A DNA stretch of 64,000 bases from Alitta virens. Taxonomy: Eukaryota > Annelida > Polychaeta > Phyllodocida > Nereididae. This document shows, in pieces, positions 44,622 to 57,700 of this stretch. The notes beneath the pieces are model-generated. The model was not told where the DNA came from. It did not search any database and saw only the letters and a list, made by a program, of their open reading frames with translations. How positions within the stretch are numbered: position 1 is the stretch's first letter; each line of letters starts with the position of its first letter. A program made the translations under genes and the position numbers. The stretch spans positions 36,187,204 to 36,251,203 of the forward strand of contig OW028582.1 of assembly GCA_932294295.1 (NCBI GenBank). The letters run 5' to 3'.

Positions 44622-44979
44622 CATTGAACTTGTGAATGTGATGCATATGTGTCAGTGGACAATTTGTTGACATTTAGTTTCAACCCAGTTTTTTTAAATC
44701 CAATAAATAGTGTATAATTGGCAAAGATGTGATCCCAGGGTTGAATGTGAAATGAAACTGATCAACCTGAAGTAGTCCGTCCGCTATTTAAATTTAAGGA
44801 TAGTTAATCACAATTTATTATAATTGGGGATGGTGGATCATAATAAATACCTCTTTGGTGGTTCATAACATGTTTTCTATGAATGCAGCGAAGTGTGCCA
44901 AATAGCTATGGCCCCACCTCCTTAAAGCCAGCTGACACATGTAGTTGATGTTGTAAACAATTGATGAATGCACTGTCTT

Positions 44980-45400
44980 AAGGGGTGTTCACACTGTCAC
45001 GGATAAAACCTATGTTTGACCAAGGGCGATCTACGAGTGCCTCACAGATGCCTTACAGATGCCTCACGAATGCCTCATGGATGCTTGGCAATGGACGTTT
45101 GGCAAGCGTTTGACAGACTTTCAGTGAGCGTTTAGGGGCAGGGGCCTAGCTCATAGGTAGCGCTCTGGGCTTGCAACCGCTGGGTCCCGGGTTCGATTCC
45201 CAGTCGAGCCTAAGTTAGATGGCTGTTTCCTCCTTCATCTCATTGCCATGGTCTCTGCCTGTCCTAATTAGCCCAACTGGTGCAGAAATACAGGACGTAA
45301 AGCCCTAATCTCACACACACACACTCAGTGAGTGTTTGACGGACGTCCCATGAGCGATCTACGACTGCCTCACATACGTTCTCCGAAATTTTTTTATACG
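44980..45400. repeat. Truncated TTAA-flanked element with internal repeats and a SINE
   Basis: TTAAGGGGTGTTCACACTGT at about 44978 looks like a DNA-transposon end next to a TTAA target. Four imperfect copies of GCCTCACAGAT follow (45040-45080), and GAGCGATCTACGA / GGGCGATCTACGA words lie either side of the SINE. No opposite end was found, so the element is truncated or the resemblance is chance. Confidence 0.35.
45135..45324 (+). mobile_element. tRNA-headed SINE, copy 10
   Basis: Full-length with A box, B box and a (CA)n tail. Flanked by tcagtgagcgttt (45121-45133) and tcagtgagtgttt (45325-45337), one mismatch. Confidence 0.88.
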
Positions 45401-45792
45401 TAATTACCAACTTCAGAGTTGCGGTCAGCTGGCTAGATAAAGTGTGTGGCCAACTCTAATGACTTTGTTCTGGCTAGATTTTGTCATTATACTGCAAGTC
45501 AAGTTAGTATACAAGCCATCAAAGCATTATTTATATATCTATTAATCTATATCAATCAATCAATCAATCATGATGTTAGCTAGCTAGCTTAGTATTTGCC
45601 TATTGCAAAGTAGCATAATTATACTTTTTAAATTATGACTTAGTCATTATATTTTGATAAAACATCCGAATTATAACTTAGTCATTATATTTTGATAAAC
45701 ATCAGTCTTCTGTTGAGAACACTGACCATCTATGATGCTGTGTTGCTAATTTGTGTTTAACAGTTAAACCCTTTTTTATATTTTATTTCCCT

Positions 45793-48700
45793 TTAACCAA
45801 AACACATGGCCTCATTGGTCAGGCTGGCTGAGGCATCTTGGGCATTCTGTGTGGGGCTTGTGTGCGACAGTGTAACTGCATTGGAGTATGTAACATTGCC
45901 AGTGGCAGGAGCAGCAGTGACAGTAGAAATTGGAGTAGGCCTACTAGATGCATTATCAGTGGTAGAAGTGGGAGGTGTGCTAGTTACATTATCAGTGGAT
46001 GTACCTGCAAGACGAGTGTCTGGAATATCGTTCATGGAAGTACCAGAAGGATCAGTATGAATGCCAGTACCAGTTCCATTATCAGTGGATGCACCAGCAA
46101 GACGAGTGACTTGAACATCATCCATGGAAGTACCAGGAGCAACAGTATGAATGGAAGTACCACCACAAATTGTGATTATAGGTTGATGCAAGCTAGTCTC
46201 CGTTTTGCGCTTAGTGTCCTTGATTTTACAGTTATTTCCAAATGGTGTCTTTCTTTTGTTCCTATTGTAAGCTTCACACTGCTTCATTGTCCTTGTTGCT
46301 AATTCTGACACTTCATTCCTGAAATTAATCCATATCCATATGAACCTTCTCTAATACCAAAATGTTGATGACATGTTGTACTGGGATAGTTAGTAAAAAT
46401 GCAACTTATCATAGCATTTCTGCACAATTTGAACTTCATTGTACAATACTTGCTGTTAGTTTATCTAATGACAAATGCATTTATACCTTTGCTCTCTGAA
46501 GCAGTCTTCTTGCTTGTCATCAGTCTTTGATCTAACGAGTTCAGACAAATTCTTGATCTGAAACATACATATTATATCGAAAGTATCTTTGTCTGACTCA
46601 ATAAGGTTCAGATTGCCGCACATTGATATCATAAAGCTCCAATGGATTCTTATATACTAGGAGGTACAATAAATGTGAAATGACGCTTTCAAGGTCGGGT
46701 CAAAGTTACACGTTTTCGGATTATATTTGGTACAAATAAGGTCTCGTCACATCTCGTCTTATCTCATCTAATATTTTGTACAATTCTGGCTGAATTCATG
46801 GCTGCCAAATTGAATAAACATACCCGCATATTCAGGTGTATGAACCTAGGTGAAGAGCCACATCTTTTCATCAATTTCTTGTATGATCTCATGGCAGCTG
46901 CCGATATCTGTAATCCCTTTGTCCATGATTTCATTTGACACAATAATTCCAGGTAATTAATCAAGGAGTTTGTTTTTGTCAGAGGATGTAGCCCAGGTCT
47001 CTTCACAACTTAAAAAGTGATTCAAGTTATCGCTATTTGAAGATATTAACATTGTAAGCCAATCAATACCTCAAGTTTTAATTTTTCTTCATTTCGGGCC
47101 TTTGACTAGAAATTAATTATAAAACAATTAGAATACAAAGCACGAACACCATTAATAAGTAACCCACATTGTAAAACATCTGCACAAAACACAAATACAA
47201 GAAAAAAAACTGAGTGAGTTGTTACAACCAATAGCACTTGCCAAATAAGCTGACCTGGCAGCTTATATTAGTTTATTTGGCAAAAAACATTCTTGCTTAC
47301 AATACCCAGAACACTTACTGGTATTTTTCAACAAGCCTTACGTGATATTGTTGCTTGGTAAGCAAAGTTGTCTGCCTGGCAAATTACTTTACTGACATTA
47401 CAATATTATGATTTGCGATTTCAGAGTCGTTTTATAAAAAAATTTAGGTCAGAAAGGTTTTAATTCAGGTAACCACCTTCACATTTTTGTACATAATAAA
47501 CTTGAATTTGAAAATTGGAAAAAAAATTGAAGGAGCTGTATAATAAAACCATGACGCTAATGATGTTCATCTGTGCCTCATTTTCATATTCTTTATTTTC
47601 CAGGCATTATAACTTATCCATGATATTTGATATTCTAAAATGAAATATTATTTTATTTGCCATAAACACCATTGGATGCAGCATAAGCCCTTGAGTTTAG
47701 GCATCCTTGTGGCAAGGGTAATGAAGACTATACACATCTAGCTATGATCCCACACCTAACACTAATGTGATTGAAATCCCAAGTTTACCTGTAAGTAGGT
47801 AAAAAAGTAGTAAGTAAAATTGTATTTGAGCTCGGTAAAGTACAGTTAACAATAAACAAAAGCACAAGCGCTTGTCACCGAAATGGGCATGAATAACAAA
47901 ATATGAGTAAGATATGAAAGTATAAATAGATTAGAGATGAGATGGTTACAAGTTAAGAAGAATACATAAAAAGCAACATCCACAACTACATCTAAAATCA
48001 TATGACTTAATGAAGCATTTAAAACTGTTAAAATCATCAACTTTAAAACCTCCTGATAAATTATTTTATTCTTACAGTGTGCATTTAGAACATACATTAT
48101 TTATAAACAGCGTTTCACTATTTCATTGACATGAGTTCCAAAGTTCAGTCTGTTGTTAAGGTTTATGCCCAATACACATACATGGTCAGTCTGGTTTATT
48201 ATTACCACAAACTATCAGACTAATATCATTATTATACCTCTTTTTGCCAAATGACCATTCACAGGTTACACTTTCTAACTACGTAATTAAGGAAGACATT
48301 GAAGAGGACGGGCCCCAATAAACTACCTTGGGGGATACCTCTTTTTGCCAAATGACCATTCACAGGTTACACTTTCTAACTACGTAATTAAGGAAGACAT
48401 TGAAGAGGACGGGCCCCAATAAACTACCTTGGGGGATACCTCTTTTTGCCAAATGACCATTCACAGGTTACACTTTCTAACTACGTAATTAAGGAAGACA
48501 TTGAAGAGGACGGGCCCCAATAAACTACCTTGGGGGATACCTCTTTTTGCCAAATGACCATTCACAGGTTACACTTTCTAACTACGTAATTAAGGAAGAC
48601 ATTGAAGAGGACGGGCCCCAATAAACTACCTTGGGGGATACCTCTTTTTGCCAAATGACCATTCACAGGTTACACTTTCTAACTACGTAATTAAGGAAGA

Positions 48701-51700
48701 CATTGAAGAGGACGGGCCCCAATAAACTACCTTGGGGGATACCTCTTTTTGCCAAATGACCATTCACAGGTTACACTTTCTAACTACGTAATTAAGGAAG
48801 ACATTGAAGAGGACGGGCCCCAATAAACTACCTTGGGGGATACCTCTTTTTGCCAAATGACCATTCACAGGTTACACTTTCTAACTACGTAATTAAGGAA
48901 GACATTGAAGAGGACGGGCCCCAATAAACTACCTTGGGGGATACCTCTTTTTGCCAAATGACCATTCACAGGTTACACTTTCTAACTACGTAATTAAGGA
49001 AGACATTGAAGAGGACGGGCCCCAATAAACTACCTTGGGGGATACCTCTTTTTGCCAAATGACCATTCACAGGTTACACTTTCTAACTACGTAATTAAGG
49101 AAGACATTGAAGAGGACGGGCCCCAATAAACTACCTTGGGGGATACCTCTTTTTGCCAAATGACCATTCACAGGTTACACTTTCTAACTACGTAATTAAG
49201 GAAGACATTGAAGAGGACGGGCCCCAATAAACTACCTTGGGGGATACCTCTTTTTGCCAAATGACCATTCACAGGTTACACTTTCTAACTACGTAATTAA
49301 GGAAGACATTGAAGAGGACGGGCCCCAATAAACTACCTTGGGGGATACCTCTTTTTGCCAAATGACCATTCACAGGTTACACTTTCTAACTACGTAATTA
49401 AGGAAGACATTGAAGAGGACGGGCCCCAATAAACTACCTTGGGGGATACCTCTTTTTGCCAAATGACCATTCACAGGTTACACTTTCTAACTACGTAATT
49501 AAGGAAGACATTGAAGAGGACGGGCCCCAATAAACTACCTTGGGGGATACCTCTTTTTGCCAAATGACCATTCACTTTTGACCTAATTTAACCCTGTTTT
49601 CTAAATGACAAAAACCTTCTTATAAGTTCACATACTTTCACATCAACATAATATGCATTAAGTTTGGCTATTAAGAACCCGTGGGGTACAGACACTACAG
49701 AGTCAAAAGCACGAGACAGGTCCATAGCCACACATCCTACCTAAAAATTTCATTTTTGTCAAGCGCAAGTCTGCAGCCTTCAACACACCTCAGAATGACA
49801 TTGCAAAATCTGTATTTTGCTCTATAAGCAGACAAACATGGTGGTTAATTTATCTTTGAAACAAATCATATGAGTGCTCTCAAAAATCGTTGACATGGCA
49901 GTCAAAACACTGACTTGACGATGATGGCTTTTACTGTTCTTTCTTTTTGTAAACAGGTGTAAACCGGTGACACCTCAGTATGTTTACAATCATATGGGAA
50001 TGTGTTTTTGTCAATGCAAATGTTGACAACACAGATCATGTCATAACCACAAGCTATGTTCACTTTAAGTTGTTGCATCTTACAAGTGAGAAACTAAAAG
50101 TTATCAACAGACAAAATGCATACCTTTGATGAAATTAACTGCATCATGACCAGGGTAAAATATCCGTTGTCATTTCATTCATACATTCAACAATATCACT
50201 CTCAGCCAAATCATTTGCAATATTGACAAAATATTCATTAAACATGGAACGAACATCTGATTGATTGGAGACTAGTCTGTCATTTTCATGTAGTGATATT
50301 TTAGTGTTAGAATTATTTATTTCTGACATGAAAGGTCGTACAGTTCAAAAAGACTTGGAATTGGTTGTATTAATTGATTGTCTTTTCATTAAGGTGACAA
50401 GATTTCTCTGAGCTTTGTATAACGACCATGAGTGACCATAGGCGTAGGAGGCACCTTTCTTTTGGGGGGGGGGGGGGCAAAGGTCATCTTGCCCGAATTT
50501 TAAGGCTTTTATGCCCCCCTGCCCCCCTCCTACGCCTATGTGAGTGACTATCTCCATATAAGATGCCTGTGGATTTTTTAAGAATTTCTGTTTAATTGGC
50601 GCATGTTTATCAACTAATTCTGTTAATAACTTATTGTATGACCACGTCATCTGGATCATCGAACACTTGACATACATGGAATAGTGCCGTTGCAACATAT
50701 TTTGTGCATTGTGTATGATTAAAGTTTTTCATTGATCGATACTTTATATGACGTTTCCTATTTGAATCCAAGTGCATCTTGGTGGCTGCACAGATGATAT
50801 TATGGTGGTCACTGACCCCAGTGGCAGCATTCAAGTGTGAGGCAAGCCTTTTGCCTCCTAAAGCAACTAAATAGCCTTGATAAGTGTATAACAATTGTAT
50901 TTCAAATTATTTTGGATGAAACAATTCTATGAAACTTCGTCCAATATATTTTGCTGCAAAACTAGACAATTCTTACCAAAATGTGTTACATTTCCATATT
51001 TGGTAATATGCTAATTAACTGATCACATATTAAACTGATTACATATTAAAAAATATAGCCCTAGCTCAATGCAACCAGTTTCAGGTCTAACTTTTAATAT
51101 AGTGGTAAAATTAAGGGAGATATGATGGTTTATGTGATTTTATTTGATTTAAAAAATGGTTGCCATGGAAATAGGCCATATATATATATATTTTGCAGGT
51201 TTTGACCCCTTAGACATCCCACTATTCTAACAGTGAAGGCTTACTCACACGTTTGTAACAAGTGGGTTTATCAGTTACATCACAGAGAGTATACATACTG
51301 AGAACCATCTTTACAGTGTACAACCCATAATCCTAGTTGTAATTAACCCTATCTAAATTTCTTAAAAATGTCACAGTGTGCATGAAAAGGCGCCTGCCAA
51401 GTAAGGCACAACATTATGGCAAATGTTGACAACTGTGGGTCCTAATTGTTGTATTAGGTATAAAAAATTGAAAGAATTAGAAAAAAAGTCAGCTACGGTC
51501 TGACACTGATTACATGTGCAGCATGAAACAAGTTATTGCCACTTACCATTTTTCCAAACTTGCAGTGCTTCTTCAGGGTTTATCTGTAATTAATAATTAC
51601 AAGTGAATATTCTACAACTGCCTGATGAATAGATACTCACATGGTTCTTTTGAAGTTCTTTTTTAAACTCAATAACAATATCCTGGCAAAATGCTAATTT

Positions 51701-54700
51701 TCTATCATGATCATTGGAGAAAAACTTTCAGAACCCCTACTTACATGAAATAATATTAATATTACAACAGAGATTGCATAGATTTGAAAACTCCAGCGGA
51801 CGTCATGTAAATCCAGGACTCCCATTGGTTCAAGCAGAGATAAAACCCTCGGCCAATGAGCATGAAAAGAGTCTTGAATTCACATGACATCAGCTCTAGT
51901 TTATTTCCAAGTCTATGACTATGAGTTCATCTGTGATAGGCCTACAACATTGTCAAAAAAGCATATATCATATTACACTCAAATTAATTGTTTTTATGAG
52001 TGACTCGTTAGATTCAGTGACTTAGTTTTCCCCACCTTTTGCATTACTAGGCCGTATTCGAAGAGTATGGTGTCCATGAGTGCATTATTATCAATCTTGG
52101 ACGGTTTATTTGCTTCCGCTTGACACATTCTGATGCAGTCTTCAAAAATTCTTCTTGCCATTTTGATATTACCTTGCACTTGGTATTTTTGTGCGAGTGC
52201 TCGCAAATGGACAATAAGGTGAAGCTGAAAAATAATTAAAGGTTGGATCTCACATAGCCGTAAAGTGACGCAAATTCCGTGGTTGATACGAAGACCCTAT
52301 GTTTACGTATTGGCCATGGATGCTTCACTAAAAAAAGGGCGTGGTTAAGGCATTGACGTATGGCTATGTATGCATTGGCATATGCAATGTACGATTCACG
52401 GAGATCCTGCAGATCATACGTAGGTTACCTCAACTGCAGGTGGAAGGAGAAGGAGTTACGACATATATGACATAAGACCGACTATGACGTACACTACGTA
52501 TGGTTCACGTTATGCAATGTATAATCCGACGTATCAACTACGGAAGTGAAAAGAAAAGACTCAAAATCAAGAAATAGCCAAAAATGATGGCCGCAACAAC
52601 GCAAAATACGTGGTAGTTGCTGTTCGATCATCCGCCCTCGAAGGTCCTGGGCCTCCACGCGGCGAGGGTGGAAACACTTGGGGTGAAGTCCTCTATCCCC
52701 AGTGGCTAAAACAGGACCGTGCGCATTGCACAAGCTGCTCCAGCTTTACAGGAGGGTGTGTCCCCTACCATACAGGGGAAACAAAAATGAATATGTCCGA
52801 ATCGACAATTTCAGACCGGCTCGCACGTCCCCCGGGTGAACAAGGTGCGCGTCCCTCAGCGGTAAACCAGGCTGAGGTCGAAAAATTGGCTACTGGTTCC
52901 AGACAAAGTAAACGTTTCCGCTCATCTACAGATGATGCCAATCCAAGTACAACTTATGATGTTATATCTACGCCATGGCCTAAGTTTCTTGTTGTTACTG
53001 GCAGTGACGATGGGTTTTCCCGTCTCTCAGCCATAACAATTTGTCGAACGTTGAAAGAAAGTATTGGTTTCGTTGAAAATACGAGAAGGCTCAGGAGTTC
53101 ATCCTTGCTGGTGCAGGTTGCCCACAAGGACCAATCGTTAAAATTGCTGGAGCTGAGGGCCTTTGCGGGTACCCCTGTAAAGGTGGAGCCCCATCGGTTC
53201 TTCAACTCTTGCAAGGGGGTTGTGACATCTCATGAGAGCAGTCTCTGCTCCGATGACGAACTGAGGGACTGGCTGAATGACTACAATGTCATCCACATTC
53301 ACCGCCAGCCCCCCAGATATTCACGACAGCTACTGACTCTGACCTTTGATGGCACAGTGTTGCCTGATAGGGTCAGCATAGGGTTCGAGTGGTGTAGGGT
53401 ACGTCCCTACATCCCGAACCCAAAACGATGTTATAATTGCCAGCGATTTGGCCATTTTAGCGGCTCCTGCCGCGCCAAAGCAACCTGCGCCAATTGTGGG
53501 TCACGGGAACACGTTCATTCCCGTGACTCACCATGTCAGAAACAGTCATATTGTGTTAATTGTGGAGGTGATGGGCCAGCCTATCACCGTGGCTGTCCCA
53601 AATGGCAGCTAGAGAAAGAGATCCTGAAGTTAAAGACCACCAAGGATATCTCCTTTCCCCAAGCACGCCGTATAGCTGAACAGGCTGCTGGGGCAAGCTA
53701 TGCCTCAGTCCTGTCTCAGATGGCTGGACCTAGATCTCCTTCACCCAGATCATCGCCCAGGCGAAGGATTGACCTAGATCCTAATTATAAATATTCAAAG
53801 GCAGGGCAAAGCACGCAGAAAGAGAAACCAGAATCTAAGACTTCACAGGCAGACGATCACCTCGCAAGAATAAAGCAGCATGCTATAGATGTCGGAAAAG
53901 GACATCTTGTAGCTCCATCAGTTAGTGCGTCGCAACTTAGTGTACCCTCACAGGGTGCACCTTCCGGCGTTGAGTCGGAAGAGATACACCAGCCGATGGA
54001 AGAGGAGGCAGGGACTACCACCATCCCTAGGCCTCAACGGGAGGGGGCAATTGATAAAAGATCAATTGTTCCCAAAAGACCCCCCCTCATCAGAAAAACA
54101 CTAGAAAAATCTAGTGCACTGAGCTTCATATCACCACCATCTAAGCATGGTGGGGCCCTCAAAAAGATCTTAACACCAAAAGAGGCAGCGACTTTGAAGA
54201 AAAAGTGAATATTCATACAAATTCATACCATGCACTACAGCTTTTACTATGATAATATTAAACTCTTTTAACTAATTCATGGACAGTATCATTCAGTGGA
54301 ACTGTCGAGGTTTCAGAGCCAACTTCGATGAAATAGGTTGCATGGTCCAAGACTTAAACCCTAGTGTTTTCTGTCTACAGGAAACATTTCTGAAACCTCC
54401 AAATAGTTTTAAACTGAGAAACTATCATATGTATAATACATATGGCAATATTGCCCACGATAGAGCCACTGGTGGCTCATCAATTTTAGTTAAAAATGGC
54501 ATCATTCATACCCATATTGCTCTTAACACTAACCTTCAGGCTACAGCAGTTCGTCTGAACCTGAATAAAACATTCACCATATGTTCCATATATATTCCTC
54601 CACCCTTTCACCTTACAGCCAGTGATTTGCATAACCTTTACAATCAACTTCCTGAACCGCGTCTTATCCTAGGAGATTTTAACAGCCATAACCAATTGTG

Positions 54701-57700
54701 GGGAAGCACTTCCCACAACAACAAAGGAAAAACCATTGAAGATTTTCTCAATGACCACACCCTTTGCTTGTTCAATGATGGTTCACCTACATATCTTCAC
54801 CCAGGTCATGGAACATTTTCAGCGATAGACCTTAGTATATGTGATCCAGCGTTATTTCTGGAATTTGAATGGAGAGTATTAGAGGACACTCACGGCAGTG
54901 ATCACTTTCCTATTGTCCTACAAAACGTAGAAGGTACAAGAGAAGTGGGTCAACTCCGATGGAAGTTGCATAAAGCGGATTGGACCTCCTTCGAAAAGCA
55001 CTGCTTAGAAACAATTACTATGTCTCATTATAGGAATTGTAATAATCTCGTTGAAGATTTTACTGATGATATTACTGATATAGCCAATAAAACAATACCG
55101 ATGACAAAAAATAATTCTAAACGAGGTGCAAGACCCTGGTTTGACGACGAAGTAAGAGAAGCTATTAAAAACCGTAAGAAAGCCCTCAGAATTTTTAAAT
55201 CACAGCCGACCATCAACAATCTGAATAATTTTAAGTGCCTGAAAGCCAAAGCGCGTAGAATTGTCAGGCAAAAAAAACGTAGTTGTTGGAGAGACTATGT
55301 CTCCAGACTCACTGAAAGAACTCCTAGCAATAAAGTCTGGAAAATGATTAAGAAGATTGAAGGAAAGAACCTAGCTTCGCATGTAAGCATTCTAGAAGTG
55401 AATGGAGAACATCTCTCCTCACCAGAACAAATATCAAACGGGTTAGGAGAACAGTTTGCGTACAACTCCTCATCGGAGAACTATACGAGAGAATTTCAAT
55501 GTTATAAGGCTCAAGCTGAGAGATTAACCCTAAATATACAGTCTGATAACAGCGAAGATTATAACTCCTACATCACCTTAGAAGAACTTCAGAAGGCCAT
55601 CTTAAAAGCGACTGACTCTGCAACAGGCCCTGATAATATACATTATCAAATCTTAAAACACCTACCTCAATCCTCTTTAAAAACATTACTGTATATCTTT
55701 AATCAAATTTGGGAGAAGGGATATCTTCCATCCCTGTGGAAACAAGCCACGGTCATCCCAATTCCCAAGCCGGGGAAGGATCATAGTGATCCTATGAATT
55801 ATCGACCAATAGCCTTAACCAGTTGTCTATGTAAGACAATGGAGCGAATTATTACTGATAGACTGGTTTGGTTCCTGGAGTCGAACCAGCTTATTACAGA
55901 GTTCCAATCTGGATTTCGCCGTCACAGGAGCACATTAGATCATTTAGTCAGACTGGAAACTTATGTTAGAGATGCTTTCATTAACAGAGAACACGTAGTA
56001 GCCATATTCTTTGACCTAGAAAAAGCTTATGACACTACATGGAAATATGGAATAATGAAAGATCTCCACGACTTAGGGCTTCGAGGTCGCCTTCCAGTTT
56101 TCATCGGATCCTTCCTACAGGATCGCTTCTTTAAGGTCCGAGTGGGATCAACGATGTCAAGCCCCTACTCTCAGGAGAATGGAGTCCCTCAGGGTAGTAT
56201 TCTCTCGCCCACCCTCTTTAACGTCAAAATCAACAGTATAGTAAATTCCATCTCAGAAAATCTCATGTCGTCCCTATATGTTGACGATTTTCTCATTGCA
56301 TATCGTTCCAGATATATGCCAACCATAGAACGACAACTGCAATTAAATTTGAATAGGATTCACAAATGGTCACTCGAAAATGGCTTCAAGTTCTCTAAAC
56401 AGAAGACAGTTTGTCTGCCTTTCTATTATTTACGATCAAACCATCCAGATCCATCACTAATAATTGACAACTGTCAAATAAAAGTGGTGAATGAAACAAA
56501 ATTTTTGGGTGTACTCTTTGACTCCAAATTGTCTTTCATTCCGCATATCAAAGCACTGAAAGCCAAGTGCCTGAAATCAATGAACCTCCTTAAAGTAGTG
56601 AGCAAATATAATTGGGGTGGGGACACAACGGTCCTCCTTCGTCTCTATCGAGCAATTACTCGATCTCGACTTGATTATGGTTCTGTGGTATATGGCTCCG
56701 CCAGACCATCTTATCTAAAATGCCTGAATTCTGTACATCATCAAGGGTTGCGACTAAGCTTAAGAGCTTTTCGTACATCTCCTGTAGAGAGCTTATATGT
56801 ACTGGCAGGGGAACCTCCACTTTCCCTTCGTCGTATCAAGTTATCCATGCAATACATACTAAAAGTAGCTTCAACTCCAACAAATCCAACATATGATGTA
56901 ATATTTCATCCAAAATACATGCATCATTATGAATCTCGTTCAAACGCCATTCGACCACTGGGATTACGCATGAAATTCTATCTTGAGGCTGCAAAAATTG
57001 ATACTACAATCATTGCCGAGACGGAAGTACCACCCATTCCGCCATGGATTCTCCCAGTCCCGAAAGTTATACTGGATTTGGCAGAGCTTAAGAAAAGCGA
57101 AACCAATCCGGTAGACTATCAAAACCTATTTTATAGTATAAGGTTTAAATACGAATCGTACAAATTTCTATACACAGATGGCTCAAAAATGGAAAGACGA
57201 GTAGGCTGTGCTGTCACTTCTTATAAAACCGTTATAGCTGAATGTCGTCTTCCAGACCACTGCTCAATATACACTGCAGAATTAACAGCTATTTACCTTG
57301 CCTTAAAGAACATCGAGGACTCAGAATCAGATCGTTATGTTATCTGTTCTGATTCCAAATCTGCTCTTCAAGCAATCCAAAATAAACAACTTGATAACCC
57401 TGGGATCTTAGATGTTCTTATTAAGTATTTCTATCTTCACGAATACAAAGACATAGTATTCTGCTGGATTCCTGGACACGCTGGCATTGAAGGGAATGAA
57501 AAAGCAGACCTGGCAGCAAAAAGGGCTCTTACAAAAGAGATAACTGATTTTACCATTCCATACACTGATTTTAAAATGACTATAAAATCTTTTATCATGT
57601 CTTGCTGGCAAAGACAATGGAATGAATGTAATAACAACAAGTTGCATTCAATCTTACCTTGCATTCAAAATAAAATACCGAGTAGGTTCAATACTCGCAA

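Larger units (their letters stand above)
47840..50894 (-). mobile_element. Decayed CR1/L2-like LINE, copy A
   Basis: Minus strand, several frames. The end of the endonuclease (TGVSDHHNIICAATKMHLD, then HIKYRSMKNFN) is at 50894-50700; a linker (WSYNKLLTELVDKHAPIKQK) at about 50640-50570; pre-RT (LVSNQSDVRSMFNEYFVNIA) at 50270-50190. RT motif A (VAMDLSRAFDSV-like, with breaks) is near 49740-49690. Motif B (GIPQGSLLGPVLFN) lies in the satellite units, and the RT C-terminal LGINLNNRLNFGTHVNEI at about 48190-48130. Stops and frameshifts throughout; inactive. The YADD box is deleted here but present in copy B. Confidence 0.8.

Noticed and set aside
44452..44673. Leu/Met-rich ORF over the GCA repeat
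   Set aside because: A shadow frame of the acidic Ala-rich exon, which has a donor and fits the phase of the next exon.
45806..46302. Plus-strand ORFs of 84 and 154 codons
   Set aside because: Antisense to the Ser/Thr-rich minus-strand exon, which has a splice acceptor and joins in frame to upstream exons. The plus frames are driven by its repeats.
46780..46900. Alternative frame reading KGITDIGSCHEIIQEIDEKM before a TAG
   Set aside because: It looks protein-like, but the other frame joins in phase 0 to both neighbouring exons and has good splice borders. The TAG is present in both duplicate copies.
48235..49575. Regular array resembling CRISPR
   Set aside because: Units are 101 bp and contiguous with no unique spacers, and the DNA is animal. 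It is a satellite derived from a LINE.
52610..52786. Starting LINE ORF1 at the ATG at 52610
   Set aside because: That codon lies outside the element, upstream of the target duplication at 52621-52633. The first in-frame ATG inside the element is 52787.
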